Source of the DNA: Oscillospiraceae bacterium
GTDB lineage: Bacteria; Bacillota; Clostridia; Oscillospirales; Ruminococcaceae
Reading direction: 5' to 3'
DNA: 64,000 bases
NCBI GenBank assembly: GCA_022800935.1
Contig: JAAWRH010000008.1
Location: forward strand, 35,469-99,468
Below the pieces are notes generated by a model. The model saw only the letters and a program-made list of their open reading frames with translations, ran no database searches and was not told the origin of the DNA. Of this stretch, positions 16,233-24,929 are shown in pieces. How positions within the stretch are numbered: the stretch's first letter is position 1; each line of letters begins with the position of its first letter. A program made the position numbers and the translations under genes.

Positions 16233-19200
16233 TCACTTTTTCTTCACGATAAACCGGTCCAGCACATAGGCCAGGGCGGGCAGAACAAATATCACCAGCA
16301 CAATCGCGCAGATGGTGCCGTAGGCAATCACCGAGCAGGTCTGGGCGATGATCTTCTGGGTCATGGCAAACCCGATGGTCAGGCAGCAGCTCACCAGAAT
16401 CAGGGAGGAGGTCATAATGGTCTTGATGGAACGGTTCATGGCAATGCAGACTGCCTCTCTTTTGTCCCTGCCCTCCGCCGAGCCCCGGATTTCGGTGTAA
16501 TTGCTGATAAACAGGATGCCGTAATCAATGGTGGATCCCATGAGAATACACTGCACCAGAATCAGCGCCACATAGTTGACCGAAATCCCCAGCAGGGCAA
16601 TCAGGGCGGTGACGATAAATACCGCGCTCTGAATCACCGCCACCAGCACCCCGGAGCTGATAACCGACCGGAAGGTCAGTATCACCACCACCAGGATGGA
16701 GACAATGGTCAGAACAGATACAAAGTTCAGCTCATCCGTAAAGCCCAGGTCCATTTCATACCCCATGGTGGAATCCCCCACCAAGTAGGTCTGTTTGCCA
16801 AAGGTTTCATCGGACTTCTCCTTCATCTGCCCGATAAAGCCGAAGGTCTCCTCCCCTTCCAGAGGCACGGCCAGGGATACCATCATCCGCTTGTAGCTGC
16901 CGCTGAGCATCAGCTCCCGGTTTTCCTCAATCTCCTGGCGGCCGTCCTCCAGGTCCTGCCGCATTTTATCGGTCATGGATTTGGCGTAAAGCTCGTTGGG
17001 AAGCACCTGTTCGGTGATAAAGGCCACAAACTCCTCCAAGGTCATCCGGACCTGGTCTACGTTCCGGTCGTACATCCTGCGGACCTTGAACATGCTCTCC
17101 ACGTTTTCTACGCTCTGGTCCATAAATTTCGCAATCTCATTGACCGACATGGGCTCCTCGAAAACCTTGCGGCCCTCCGCCAGCTGCACCTTGCCGTCCT
17201 CCAGCTCCCGGCGGCCTGCGTCCAGGTCAACCCAGCCCTGCTCCAGCTGCACCTTGGCGCTGGCAATCTGGGCGTATCCGCTGGCAATCTGGGCACGGCC
17301 CTCCTCCAGCTCCTTCTTTCCCTCCTCCAGCTTGACCTTGTTGTCAGCCAGCTCCTGCTTGCCGGACTGGAGCTGTTCCTTGCCCGCCTCCAGCATGGTC
17401 TTGCCGGAGATCAGCTCCGCCTTGCCGTCCCGGAGCTGGTCCTTGCCGTCCTCCAGCTTCAGCTTTCCCTTGCGCAGCTCGGCGCGGCCCTCCTTGAGCT
17501 GCTCCTTGCCCGCCTCCAGCTGTTCCCTGCCGTAGGCAAGCTCTGCCTCGTTGGCTGCAATCAGGGCTTTCCCTTCCTCCAGTTGGGCGCGGTTGGCAGC
17601 TAATTCTGCATCAATCGAATCTATTGTGTTCTGTATGGGTTCTTTAGCAGCATCAAATATCGCTCTTCGGGCGCTCTCCTCATCCGCTATTGACTGTTCC
17701 TTCTCCGCGATTTCGTTCCATTGGCTTTCCAGCTCAGCTTCCCGCTCCGCAAGCCTCTGGCGGATATCATTCACCTCTTCCTCTGGCAGCTCTGGATGAT
17801 TCGCAATATAAGCCTCGGCTTCTCTTTTTTCAGCTTCAAAATCTGATTGGTTCTGTGCCAAATCATCTTTTTCCCTATCCAGGTCATCCTTTTTCTTCTG
17901 TAAGTCGCTTTCCGGCCCAAACAGGTCGTCCTCCAGGGAATCATACCTCCCCTGGGCCTCCGCCAGGGCGTTTTCCAATGTGGCAAGCTGCTCCTCCCCG
18001 GCCTCCACCTGTGCCTTTGCCTCGGCAAGCTGCCGCTCCCCGTCGGCCAACAACGCCTCGTTGCGGTCGATCTCCTCCTGGGCCGCCTCCAGCTGCTCCT
18101 CGCCGTCGAATATCTCCTGGGAGCCGTCCCGGACGTCCTGCTCCGCCTCGGAGATTTCATCCTCACCGTCCTTGAGCTTCTTCTCGTTTTTGGCAATCTC
18201 CGCCTCCGCATCCGCCAGCTGGGCCTCGCCGTCAATGAGCTGCCGCTCCCCGTCCTCCAGCTCCGCCAGCCCGCTTTCCAACTGCTGCTCGTTGAGCTCC
18301 AGCAGCCTGGCGCCCACCGCGGCCTCAATCTCTCCGCGTATCAACTCCAGCTGGCCGTCGGAAAGCTCCTTTTCGCCGTCGATCAGCTTCTGCTCCGCTT
18401 CGGCAAGCTCCGCCTTTCCCTCCTCCAACTGCCGTCTGGCATCCTTGATCTGGTTCTTCTCCTCCTGGGTCATGTAATCGGAATAGTCGGGATTCCCGGC
18501 CACATTGTCGTCCATAAAGCAGAGCAGGTCATAGACGGTGACGTCCTCATAGGGCGTGGTATCCAGGCTGTCAGCGTAGAGCTGATACAGCATTTTGGCC
18601 TGACTGAGGGTGATGTCCATGTCCGCCATCTCCTCGGCCAGCTCCTGATATGTATAGCTCTTGCCAATGGTGTTGGAGTAGTCCTGCACCGAGTTGACCT
18701 GGTCCTGCTCCTCCAGCCAGGAGATGTATTCCGTCACCTTCTCCTGGTCCTCGGAGACATTGTAGAGCAGGGCAATCTGGTTATCGATGCCGAATACCTC
18801 CTCCATCCGGTCCTGGTCCCCATTATCGAAGGTCTTCACATAACCGATGCTCAGGTTCCCCTTGACAACAAAGGCGAAAACCGCCGCCAGGGCTGTGGCG
18901 GGAATCAGGATATACCTTCCCTTGACCACCAGCTTCATCAGAAAATCCGTTTTAAAGTTCAGGGATTTTTTCCGCGTCCTGGCAATAACCTTGTCGAATA
19001 TAATCACCAGGCCGGGCAGAATGGTAAAGATACAGACCAGGCTGATGAACACCCCTTTTGCCAGCACGACCCCCAAATCCGGGCCAATCTTAAAGCTCAT
19101 GAACACCAGCACCAGCAGTCCCACCACCGTGGTGACAGAGCTGCTGGTGATTGCGCCGAAGGCATTGAGCAGGGCCTTTTTCATGGCCTCCTCCGGGCGG

Positions 19201-19931
19201 GAATCATCTGTCTTTTCCTGGTTGTACCGGTTGATCAGCATAATGGAATAATCCATGGAAAGCCCCAGTTGGAGCAGCGCCCCCACGGCAAAGGTCATGA
19301 AGGACACCGACGGCAGAAAGGCGTTGGTCCCCATGTTGATCAGCACCGCAACGCCGATGCACCCCATGTACAGCGCCGGCTCTATCCAGGAATCGCAGAG
19401 CAGGAACAGGATGGCGAAGATAATCACCACTGCGATAATGGCAATCACGGGGATTTCGGTGGACAGGGTTTCCACCAAAAGGTCACTGTCCACCACGCCG
19501 CCGCTGACCGCTATGCCATAATCCCGGTACCTCTCCCGTATGGTTTTCAAAACCTCTCTGGCCTCCTCGGAATAAGTCCCTGCGGAGAGCACCACCATGT
19601 ATTTGGAGGAACCCCCCCTGCGGTACGCCTCGTCGTTTTCCAGGTAGGCCACGCTTTTAACGTTGGGAATCTGCGCCATCTCATTTTTGACCGCGGTCTG
19701 CTCCTCCTCGCTCAGGCCCTGGAACATCACCGAGATAATGGCCAGGTCTCCGTATTCCTCGGTCATCTTTTCCATGCCCAGCTTGGTCCCGGAATCGTCC
19801 GGCAGGTATTTGGACATATCGTAATTTACGTTTACATTGAGCATTCCAATCAAGCTCAGTGCCAGGATGACCCCGTACAGGATCAACACCAGCTTTCGCT
19901 TTTCCACGATCAAATCCACAATTTTCTTCAT
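16233..19931 (-). CDS. MMPL/RND-superfamily transporter with very long coiled-coil insert
   Basis: A 1232-residue membrane protein. Residues about 1-375 contain the first six-helix RND half: an N-terminal helix and five clustered helices with the G-L-S-M-D-Y-S-I-M motif. About residues 490-925 are an uninterrupted coiled coil built on a heptad-like unit of type L-x-x-G-x-x-x-L. The second half follows, with four or five helices and the paired motif M-G-S-T-I-D-Y-G-I-L. The C-terminus is basic. MMPL proteins use proton motive force to move lipids or hydrophobic compounds, and the insert would project outside the membrane. I chose the ATG at 19931 because upstream ATGs lack ribosome sites and the N-terminus then fits the family. 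Its TetR-type neighbour is divergent. Confidence 0.9.
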   Translation of the reverse strand: MKKIVDLIVEKRKLVLILYGVILALSLIGMLNVNVNYDMSKYLPDDSGTKLGMEKMTEEYGDLAIISVMFQGLSEEEQTAVKNEMAQIPNVKSVAYLENDEAYRRGGSSKYMVVLSAGTYSEEAREVLKTIRERYRDYGIAVSGGVVDSDLLVETLSTEIPVIAIIAVVIIFAILFLLCDSWIEPALYMGCIGVAVLINMGTNAFLPSVSFMTFAVGALLQLGLSMDYSIMLINRYNQEKTDDSRPEEAMKKALLNAFGAITSSSVTTVVGLLVLVFMSFKIGPDLGVVLAKGVFISLVCIFTILPGLVIIFDKVIARTRKKSLNFKTDFLMKLVVKGRYILIPATALAAVFAFVVKGNLSIGYVKTFDNGDQDRMEEVFGIDNQIALLYNVSEDQEKVTEYISWLEEQDQVNSVQDYSNTIGKSYTYQELAEEMADMDITLSQAKMLYQLYADSLDTTPYEDVTVYDLLCFMDDNVAGNPDYSDYMTQEEKNQIKDARRQLEEGKAELAEAEQKLIDGEKELSDGQLELIRGEIEAAVGARLLELNEQQLESGLAELEDGERQLIDGEAQLADAEAEIAKNEKKLKDGEDEISEAEQDVRDGSQEIFDGEEQLEAAQEEIDRNEALLADGERQLAEAKAQVEAGEEQLATLENALAEAQGRYDSLEDDLFGPESDLQKKKDDLDREKDDLAQNQSDFEAEKREAEAYIANHPELPEEEVNDIRQRLAEREAELESQWNEIAEKEQSIADEESARRAIFDAAKEPIQNTIDSIDAELAANRAQLEEGKALIAANEAELAYGREQLEAGKEQLKEGRAELRKGKLKLEDGKDQLRDGKAELISGKTMLEAGKEQLQSGKQELADNKVKLEEGKKELEEGRAQIASGYAQIASAKVQLEQGWVDLDAGRRELEDGKVQLAEGRKVFEEPMSVNEIAKFMDQSVENVESMFKVRRMYDRNVDQVRMTLEEFVAFITEQVLPNELYAKSMTDKMRQDLEDGRQEIEENRELMLSGSYKRMMVSLAVPLEGEETFGFIGQMKEKSDETFGKQTYLVGDSTMGYEMDLGFTDELNFVSVLTIVSILVVVILTFRSVISSGVLVAVIQSAVFIVTALIALLGISVNYVALILVQCILMGSTIDYGILFISNYTEIRGSAEGRDKREAVCIAMNRSIKTIMTSSLILVSCCLTIGFAMTQKIIAQTCSVIAYGTICAIVLVIFVLPALAYVLDRFIVKKK
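17150..18470 (-). repeat. Degenerate heptad repeats encoding the MMPL coiled coil
   Basis: The DNA encoding the insert is a long array of degenerate 21-base (seven-codon) units, giving recurring L-E-x-G-K-x-x and L-A-x-G-E-x-Q blocks. Similar triplet groups (CTCCAGCTG, TTGCCGTCC on the plus strand) recur dozens of times. A patch at about 17590-17940 is poorer in GC than the array around it and lacks the Gly positions. The repeats are intragenic and are not a CRISPR array. Confidence 0.7.
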
Positions 19932-19994
19932 TCGCTTCCCAAACCTCGCTTCAAAAATGTCGTTTGCAGTCAGTTGTTTGTTCCTGAACATCTG

Positions 19995-20023
19995 TTGACA
20001 TTTACCCGATGATTTACTATTAT
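19995..20023 (+). promoter_or_regulatory. Promoter of the TetR-family gene
   Basis: TTGACA (19995-20000), a 17-base spacer, TATTAT (20018-20023). Its -10 box overlaps the -10 box of the divergent MMPL promoter, so both cannot be occupied at once. Confidence 0.7.
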
Positions 20024-20048
20024 AAGATATATGGCAGAGCTTTATCAA
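20019..20048 (-). promoter_or_regulatory. Promoter of the MMPL transporter gene
   Basis: On the minus strand, TTGATA (20043-20048), an 18-base spacer, TATAAT (20019-20024). It gives a leader of about 80 bases before the chosen MMPL start and faces the TetR promoter through a shared -10 region. Confidence 0.7.
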
Positions 20049-20118
20049 GCATCAAAAGATCATGTCTTTGCCTGTTGCTGAACACTTTTTTAAAAAATGT
20101 ATAAGAAAAGGGAAGCTT

Positions 20119-20709
20119 ATGAAAAATTCATCTTTGGACAGAAGGACCAGGTACAGCCTACAGGCCATCCGCTCCGCCCTCTTCCAGCTTTTGGAGGAAA
20201 AGGAGCTGAAGAGCATCACCGTCACCGATATCTGCAAGCGGGCGGACATCAACCGGGGGACATTTTACAAATACTACGCCGATGTGTCCGACTTATTCTC
20301 AAAAATAGAGCTTTCCATTGTTGACAACGTCTGCGAGCTGATACGGCAGAGCTGTACGGAAAAATTCTCCGTGGAGGAGATTGTATCCAGTGTCCTGGAC
20401 CTAACGGCGAAAAACCGGGATTTTACCCTGATGCTGGCCATGAACCCCACCGAAACCCAGTATATGCGCAAGATTATCCAAACCTTCCGCCCCCAGTTTA
20501 TCGAGACAATACACACCCACATCCCCGGTCTCACCGAGGAAATGGCGGATATCTGCTTTGACCTCATCGCCGGAGGGGTGGTCATGCTGCTGATGCGGTG
20601 GATCACAAGGGAGGTTTCCCTCACCCAGGCCCAGATGAAAACCCTGCTGACCCGGTACATCAATTCGGCCCTCAGCACGGAAATCTATACAGGACTGGAC
20701 AAAGCATAA
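20119..20709 (+). CDS. TetR/AcrR-family transcriptional regulator
   Basis: A 196-residue TetR-type regulator. The helix-turn-helix lies at residues about 30-52: S-I-T-V-T-D-I-C-K-R-A-D-I-N-R-G-T-F-Y-K-Y-Y, a near-consensus form. The rest is an all-helical ligand domain like that of TetR proteins paired with MMPL-type exporters. The ATG at 20119 has GGGAAG 3-8 bases upstream; the frame opens earlier without a ribosome site. It is divergent from the MMPL gene and the two promoters overlap, so it most likely represses that exporter. The ligand is unknown. A strong hairpin follows the stop codon. Confidence 0.9.
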   Translation: MKNSSLDRRTRYSLQAIRSALFQLLEEKELKSITVTDICKRADINRGTFYKYYADVSDLFSKIELSIVDNVCELIRQSCTEKFSVEEIVSSVLDLTAKNRDFTLMLAMNPTETQYMRKIIQTFRPQFIETIHTHIPGLTEEMADICFDLIAGGVVMLLMRWITREVSLTQAQMKTLLTRYINSALSTEIYTGLDKA

Positions 20710-20754
20710 AAATCCCGGACAAGGGAGCCCTTCGCTCTCTTATCCGGGATTTTA
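20708..20754. terminator. Bidirectional terminator between TetR gene and cls
   Basis: A long stem with two mismatches (AAAATCCCGGA...GGGAGC against GCTCTC...TCCGGGATTTT) with flanking A and T runs on both sides. It separates two convergent genes. Confidence 0.8.
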
Positions 20755-20765
20755 AACGTGTTGGA

Positions 20766-22301
20766 TTACATCAACGGCGCAACCAGCCGCAGCAGGCTCC
20801 TGCCCACCTTGCGGTACCACGGCACCGCCCGGCACTCCTCCAATGTAACCGCCTGACTCACCGCCAATGTGTCCAGATAATCCTGCTTCATATCCGCGAT
20901 ACAGCTGCATTGGTACATCCAGCACCCACACTCAAAATGCAGGTACAGGCTTCTGTAGTCCAGGTTAATGGTCCCCACCGTCGCGTATTGGTCGTCGGCG
21001 ACAAAGCTTTTGGCATGGACGAAGCCGGGGGTATACTCGTAAATCTTCACCCCTGCCTCCAGCAGACACTGATAATAGGCCCGCGTCACCGCGTGGACAT
21101 ACCATTTGTCCGCGTGATGGGGGGTCAGTATCCGCACATCCACCCCGCACTTGGCGGCATTGGAAAGGGCAGTCACCATCTCGTTGTCCACAATCAGGTA
21201 AGGGGTGCAGATGTATACATACCTCTGGGCCTTGGAAATCAGGTTCAGATAGACGTTCTCCCCCACCGTTTCGCCATCCTGGGGGCTGTCGCCGTAGGGC
21301 TGGACATACCCGTCGGACGGAACCGGCTCCCTTTGATATACGCATGGCCGGTAGGCGTCCCAGTCCTCCGCCTGGGGGCGGATATAGTCCCACACCGACA
21401 GGAACATGGCGGTCAGGTTCCACACCCCGTTCCCCTTGAGCATCACCGCCGCATCCTTCCAGTGGCCGTGCTTGGGGTAGGCGTTGATATACTCGTCCGC
21501 CAGGTTGATTCCCCCGGTAAAGCCGGTGTGCCCGTCAATCACGCATATCTTCCGGTGGTCCCGGTTGTTCATCTTCACGTTCAGCCGGGGGACAAAGGGG
21601 TTGAAGACGCAGCATTTAATGCCCAGCGCCTCCATCCTCTTGGCGTAATCCTTGGGAAGGGTCATCAGGCAGCCCACATCGTCATAGATAAGCCGCACAT
21701 CCACCCCGTCCCTGGCCTTTTGGGCCAGTATCTCCAGGATGGGGTCCCACATCTTTCCCTCCTGGATGATAAAGTATTCCATAAAAATAAAATGCTCCGC
21801 CTTTTTCAGCTCCTCCAGCATCCGCTCCCACTTTTTCTCCCCCAGGGACAGGTATTCCACGCTGGTATTCTGGTAGGGGGAGCAGAGGGCGTACTGCTGG
21901 AGATATCTGCTCTGTCCCGCCGCTCCGGGGTTCTCCTTTTCCAGACGGGCTATTACCTCCTCGTCGGGATTCCAATTCCGGCGCAGGCGTTCCTCCACCT
22001 CCCTCAGCCGTCTCCTCTGCCGGATGGTTAAACGGTTTCCGCCGAACATCAGGTAGAAAAGCCCGCCGAAGATGGGCATCGCCTGTATCAGAATAATCCA
22101 GATAATCTTATAGGCCGGATTGCTGCGGTTGTTCACCAGATATATCACGGCAATCAGGCTCGCCAGCAGGCAGACAGCGTAAAAATAAACAAAGTAGTTC
22201 ATAAAGCGGAGCAGCATACCCACCAGCACCAGGGCCTGTATGACAATAGAAACACCGACAATCACAGAGCGGTGGCATAGCAGATTCAAAATCTTTTTCA
22301 C
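20766..22301 (-). CDS. cls: Cardiolipin synthase, phospholipase D type
   Basis: A 511-residue Cls. Two N-terminal membrane helices (within residues 10-65) and a short third segment are followed by two PLD domains, each with an HKD motif: H-R-K-I-C-V-I-D near residue 255 and H-A-K-S-F-V-A-D near 430. The enzyme condenses two phosphatidylglycerol molecules to cardiolipin at the membrane. The start codon is GTG, with GGAGGAAT 5 bases upstream. It lies between the TetR terminator and the nucleoside hydrolase gene, 50 bases downstream of the latter and on the same strand, so cotranscription is possible. The sequence is intact. Confidence 0.94.
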   Translation of the reverse strand: MKKILNLLCHRSVIVGVSIVIQALVLVGMLLRFMNYFVYFYAVCLLASLIAVIYLVNNRSNPAYKIIWIILIQAMPIFGGLFYLMFGGNRLTIRQRRRLREVEERLRRNWNPDEEVIARLEKENPGAAGQSRYLQQYALCSPYQNTSVEYLSLGEKKWERMLEELKKAEHFIFMEYFIIQEGKMWDPILEILAQKARDGVDVRLIYDDVGCLMTLPKDYAKRMEALGIKCCVFNPFVPRLNVKMNNRDHRKICVIDGHTGFTGGINLADEYINAYPKHGHWKDAAVMLKGNGVWNLTAMFLSVWDYIRPQAEDWDAYRPCVYQREPVPSDGYVQPYGDSPQDGETVGENVYLNLISKAQRYVYICTPYLIVDNEMVTALSNAAKCGVDVRILTPHHADKWYVHAVTRAYYQCLLEAGVKIYEYTPGFVHAKSFVADDQYATVGTINLDYRSLYLHFECGCWMYQCSCIADMKQDYLDTLAVSQAVTLEECRAVPWYRKVGRSLLRLVAPLM

Positions 22302-22351
22302 AATATTCCTCCTCCGCTTTCTGGCACTTAAAAGGCAATTTTCTTCTGTTC

Positions 22352-23281
22352 TCAGCCTTCCGGGTGATTCTTTGCAAAAATCTCCAGCTTGGCGTACAAA
22401 TCCTCTAAAATCAGCCGGCTGTCGATAGACTTGTACACCCGGATGGAACGGTTGCGCCCCGTGTGGACATACCGCATCTCCTTGGTAATTTCCGGCGCGG
22501 GGACATGGTCGAATTCATACCGGTGTTCATACAGAATCAGCCCTACTGCCGGGGAATCCCCCAGCACCCAGCTTTCCCCGGTGCGGAAGGCGCTCTTGCG
22601 GGGGCCTGGCTCCATGGCGTGCTCGCAGAGCTGGTCAAACAGATATTTTCCAATCGCCCCATGGGGACGGACCTTTACCTCCAGCTCCGCCAGAGAGACG
22701 GGCATCATCTCATAGACGTTCTTGGGCACCTGCCAAAGCTCGATTTTGGACTTCATGATAACATTGGCCGCGTTGACGTCGTTGCCCAGGTTAAACTCCG
22801 GACTTCCGGCTGGGTAAGCGCCGCCGCCAATCCAGATGGCGGTCAGCCGCCCGGCAATCCGCGGCTCCATCAGGTAGGCCGAGGCCAGGTCGGTCAGCGG
22901 CCCGAAAAAGGTGACGTACAGGGGCCTGGGGTCATCCTTCATGGCTTCCCGGACAATCAGGCGGGCCCCCTCCGATTCCACCGGGGTGGATTCGTTGGGC
23001 AGGGCGTGTTCACATCCGTGGAAGATCACGCTCTTGTCAAAGTGCATCAGATCGAAAATATGCTCCAGCTCCTGATAGCTCTCCTCCATGGGATTCCGTC
23101 CGGGCCGCTCTCCAAAATGGGCGGCGATAAAGCCCACGTTGTCAAACTTGGGGGACAGCATGGCCTGCACGATGGCAAACTGGTCGTCGGCCTCATTTTT
23201 CGCGTCGGTGTCGGTGATGACGCGGACTATCTTTTCCTCCGGCATGGGGAACTTGTAGGGATTATAAATCACGGTTTTCAT
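22352..23281 (-). CDS. Inosine/uridine-preferring nucleoside hydrolase family protein
   Basis: A 309-residue IUNH-fold protein. The calcium-binding aspartate cluster near the N-terminus is D-T-D-A-K-N-E-A-D-D (residues about 24-33), a variant of the usual DxDPGxDD in which the spacer is longer and includes an Asn-Glu. A second conserved part, F-G-P-L-T-D-L-A, and N-L-G-N-D-V-N-A-A further on match the family. Members split nucleosides into base and ribose; the variant motif puts it in a less studied branch, so the substrate is open. The ATG at 23281 has AAGGAAAGG directly before it; an ATG eight codons upstream has none. It has its own promoter. Confidence 0.82.
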   Translation of the reverse strand: MKTVIYNPYKFPMPEEKIVRVITDTDAKNEADDQFAIVQAMLSPKFDNVGFIAAHFGERPGRNPMEESYQELEHIFDLMHFDKSVIFHGCEHALPNESTPVESEGARLIVREAMKDDPRPLYVTFFGPLTDLASAYLMEPRIAGRLTAIWIGGGAYPAGSPEFNLGNDVNAANVIMKSKIELWQVPKNVYEMMPVSLAELEVKVRPHGAIGKYLFDQLCEHAMEPGPRKSAFRTGESWVLGDSPAVGLILYEHRYEFDHVPAPEITKEMRYVHTGRNRSIRVYKSIDSRLILEDLYAKLEIFAKNHPEG

Positions 23282-23311
23282 CCTTTCCTTGATAAAATAT
23301 TGCATATTTCT

Positions 23312-23340
23312 ATTATAGCGTCTCGATAGAGGGAAAGCAA
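23312..23340 (-). promoter_or_regulatory. Promoter of the nucleoside hydrolase gene
   Basis: On the minus strand, TTGCTT (23335-23340), 17 bases, TATAAT (23312-23317), about 30 bases before the start codon. The -10 box is perfect. Confidence 0.65.
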
Positions 23341-23402
23341 CCCAAATTATTTATATTAATTTTGGCAGTTTACAGGAAGGAACCGTATAAAAGTAAAAGA
23401 AA

Positions 23403-23430
23403 GGGAGCGCCTGTCTCCAGACACCCCCTC
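23403..23430 (-). terminator. Probable terminator of ftsZ and the dcw cluster
   Basis: A stem formed by GAGGGGGTGTCT and AGACAGGCGCTCCC with an internal asymmetry, followed on the minus strand by TTTCTTTTACTTTT. It begins 8 bases after the ftsZ stop codon and is the only hairpin with a T-rich tail there. Confidence 0.5.
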
Positions 23431-23438
23431 GGTCACAA

Positions 23439-24554
23439 TTATTTTTTAAAGAACTTCATGATTTCCAGGAATCCGTCGTCCTCCGCCTCGGCACGGCTCT
23501 TTTCCTTCTCCGGCGCAGCTTCCTCCGCTTTCTCCTCCTTGGCCGCCTCAGCGACAGACGCGGTGGGCAGCTCCACCACATTTTCCTTTTTGGAAGGGTC
23601 AAAGTCAAAGCCGGTGGCGATTACCGTCACCATCATCTCGTCCTCCAGCGTGTCGGACAGGCTTGCGCCCCAGATCAGGGTTGCATCCGGGTCCACCTGC
23701 TCCTGAATCATCTGAGAAGCCTCGTACACATCGTCCAGAATGACGTCCTGGGGGGCGCACACGTTGACGATAACGCCCTTCGCGCCCTTGATGGAGGTCT
23801 CCAGCAGCGGGCTGGCAATGGCGGCGTTGGCGGCCATCTTGGCCATATCCTTTCCGTTGCCGTGGCCCACGCCCATATGGGCATAGCCCGCGTCCCGCAT
23901 GACGGTGCAGATATCCTCAAAGTCCAGGTTGATAAGCCCCGGCACATTGATAAGGTCGGAAATGCTCTGAACGCCCTGACGCAGCACCTCGTCGGCCATG
24001 CGGAAGGCTTCGGTCAGCTTAATCTTCTGCTGGGGCAGCCGCAGCCGCTCGTTGGGAATAACCAGCAGCGCGTCCACATGCTCCCGCAGGTTTTCGATGC
24101 CCTTTTCGGCGTTGCGCATCCGGACCCGCCCCTCAAATTCAAAGGGCTTGGTCACTACGCCCACCGTCAGGATGCCCATATTCTTGGCAACCTCGGCCAC
24201 AACAGGGGCCGCCCCGGTGCCGGTGCCGCCGCCCATGCCGGCAGTGACAAATACCATCTGCGTCCCCTTCAGCGCCGCCTCAATGGCGTCTCTGGATTCC
24301 TCGGCGGCCCGCTGGCCCTTTTCCGGGTTTCCGCCCGCGCCCCTGCCCTTGGAGGTACGGTCGCCAAGCTGTATCTTCTGGGTGGCGCGGGAGCGGTCCA
24401 GGGCCTGCTTGTCCGTATTGAGGGAGATAAACTCCACCGACTGCACGCCCACCTCCATCATGCGGTTGACCGCGTTGCCGCCGCCGCCGCCTACGCCCAC
24501 CACCTTAATGGATACAGCTAAATCCAGGTCCGAGTCCATGTCAAAATTCATCAT
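23439..24554 (-). CDS. ftsZ: Cell division protein FtsZ
   Basis: A 371-residue FtsZ. The nucleotide-binding [10 protein letters not shown] lies at about residues 17-26, N-T-D-K-Q-A-L at about 44, and the tubulin signature [10 protein letters not shown] at about 107-116. The T7 loop region N-L-D-F-E-D-I is intact. The C-terminal linker is short and acidic (many Glu and Ala), and the end, [11 protein letters not shown], keeps a basic hydrophobic tail but not the usual D-I-P-x-F-L-R core that binds FtsA or SepF. The ATG at 24554 has GGAGG 10 bases upstream; an open upstream stretch has no ribosome site. It is the last gene of the dcw cluster and has its own promoter and a long leader. Confidence 0.97.
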   Translation of the reverse strand: MMNFDMDSDLDLAVSIKVVGVGGGGGNAVNRMMEVGVQSVEFISLNTDKQALDRSRATQKIQLGDRTSKGRGAGGNPEKGQRAAEESRDAIEAALKGTQMVFVTAGMGGGTGTGAAPVVAEVAKNMGILTVGVVTKPFEFEGRVRMRNAEKGIENLREHVDALLVIPNERLRLPQQKIKLTEAFRMADEVLRQGVQSISDLINVPGLINLDFEDICTVMRDAGYAHMGVGHGNGKDMAKMAANAAIASPLLETSIKGAKGVIVNVCAPQDVILDDVYEASQMIQEQVDPDATLIWGASLSDTLEDEMMVTVIATGFDFDPSKKENVVELPTASVAEAAKEEKAEEAAPEKEKSRAEAEDDGFLEIMKFFKK

Positions 24555-24840
24555 CTTTTGTTGTCCTCCTATAAAGTTACGACGGCTTGTCCTCCAGAAG
24601 GCCCTCCGCCGGTACCGTCTGCCGGTGAATGCCGAAAAGGCCGCGCCCCCAACAGATGCGGGACGGTTCATGCAGTACGGTGTGTTTTCTCCTGCAGTCC
24701 TATCACTGCCTCATCTATAAGAAATGCTCCTCCCCCTTTGACGGGGATGAAACAAACATTAGAGATGTTTACAGGTTTTGCCGCTGCGGATTGCAGCCGC
24801 GCCCAAATTGCCACCGGGCGGATAAATTCCTTTTATTCTT
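24555..24840 (-). other. Long GC-rich leader of ftsZ without a supported gene
   Basis: About 286 bases lie between the probable ftsZ promoter and the ftsZ ribosome site. The stretch is open in the ftsZ frame from 24671 but has no ribosome site there, so I do not call an extension. It contains several GC-rich pairings, such as GCTGC...GCAGC near 24790, and a GGAGGAG site near 24735 that leads only to a 3-codon frame. No riboswitch class was recognised. Confidence 0.4.
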
Positions 24841-24869
24841 AAGATAGCAAATTTTTCAGGATTTTTCAA
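24841..24869 (-). promoter_or_regulatory. Candidate ftsZ promoter
   Basis: On the minus strand, TTGAAA (24864-24869), a 17-base spacer and TATCTT (24841-24846). It lies in AT-rich DNA between ftsQ and ftsZ and would give ftsZ a separate transcript. Confidence 0.55.
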
Positions 24870-24929
24870 CCTGTTTTAGAGAATAGTTTCGCTTTTTTTC
24901 CTCATTTGAGAAAAAGCTATATTACCTCT

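Noticed and set aside
16176..17603. Plus-strand open frame opposite the MMPL gene
   Set aside because: A product of the heptad-repeat codon pattern read on the wrong strand (His/Gln/Leu-rich); no start signal.
17150..18470. Array-like repeats resembling a CRISPR or tandem repeat locus
   Set aside because: The units are degenerate 21-base coding repeats in frame with the coiled coil; there are no constant repeats with unique spacers.
24555..24671. N-terminal extension of FtsZ
   Set aside because: The open stretch has no ribosome site, is Arg-rich and unlike any FtsZ N-terminus; a GGAGG site marks the start at 24554.
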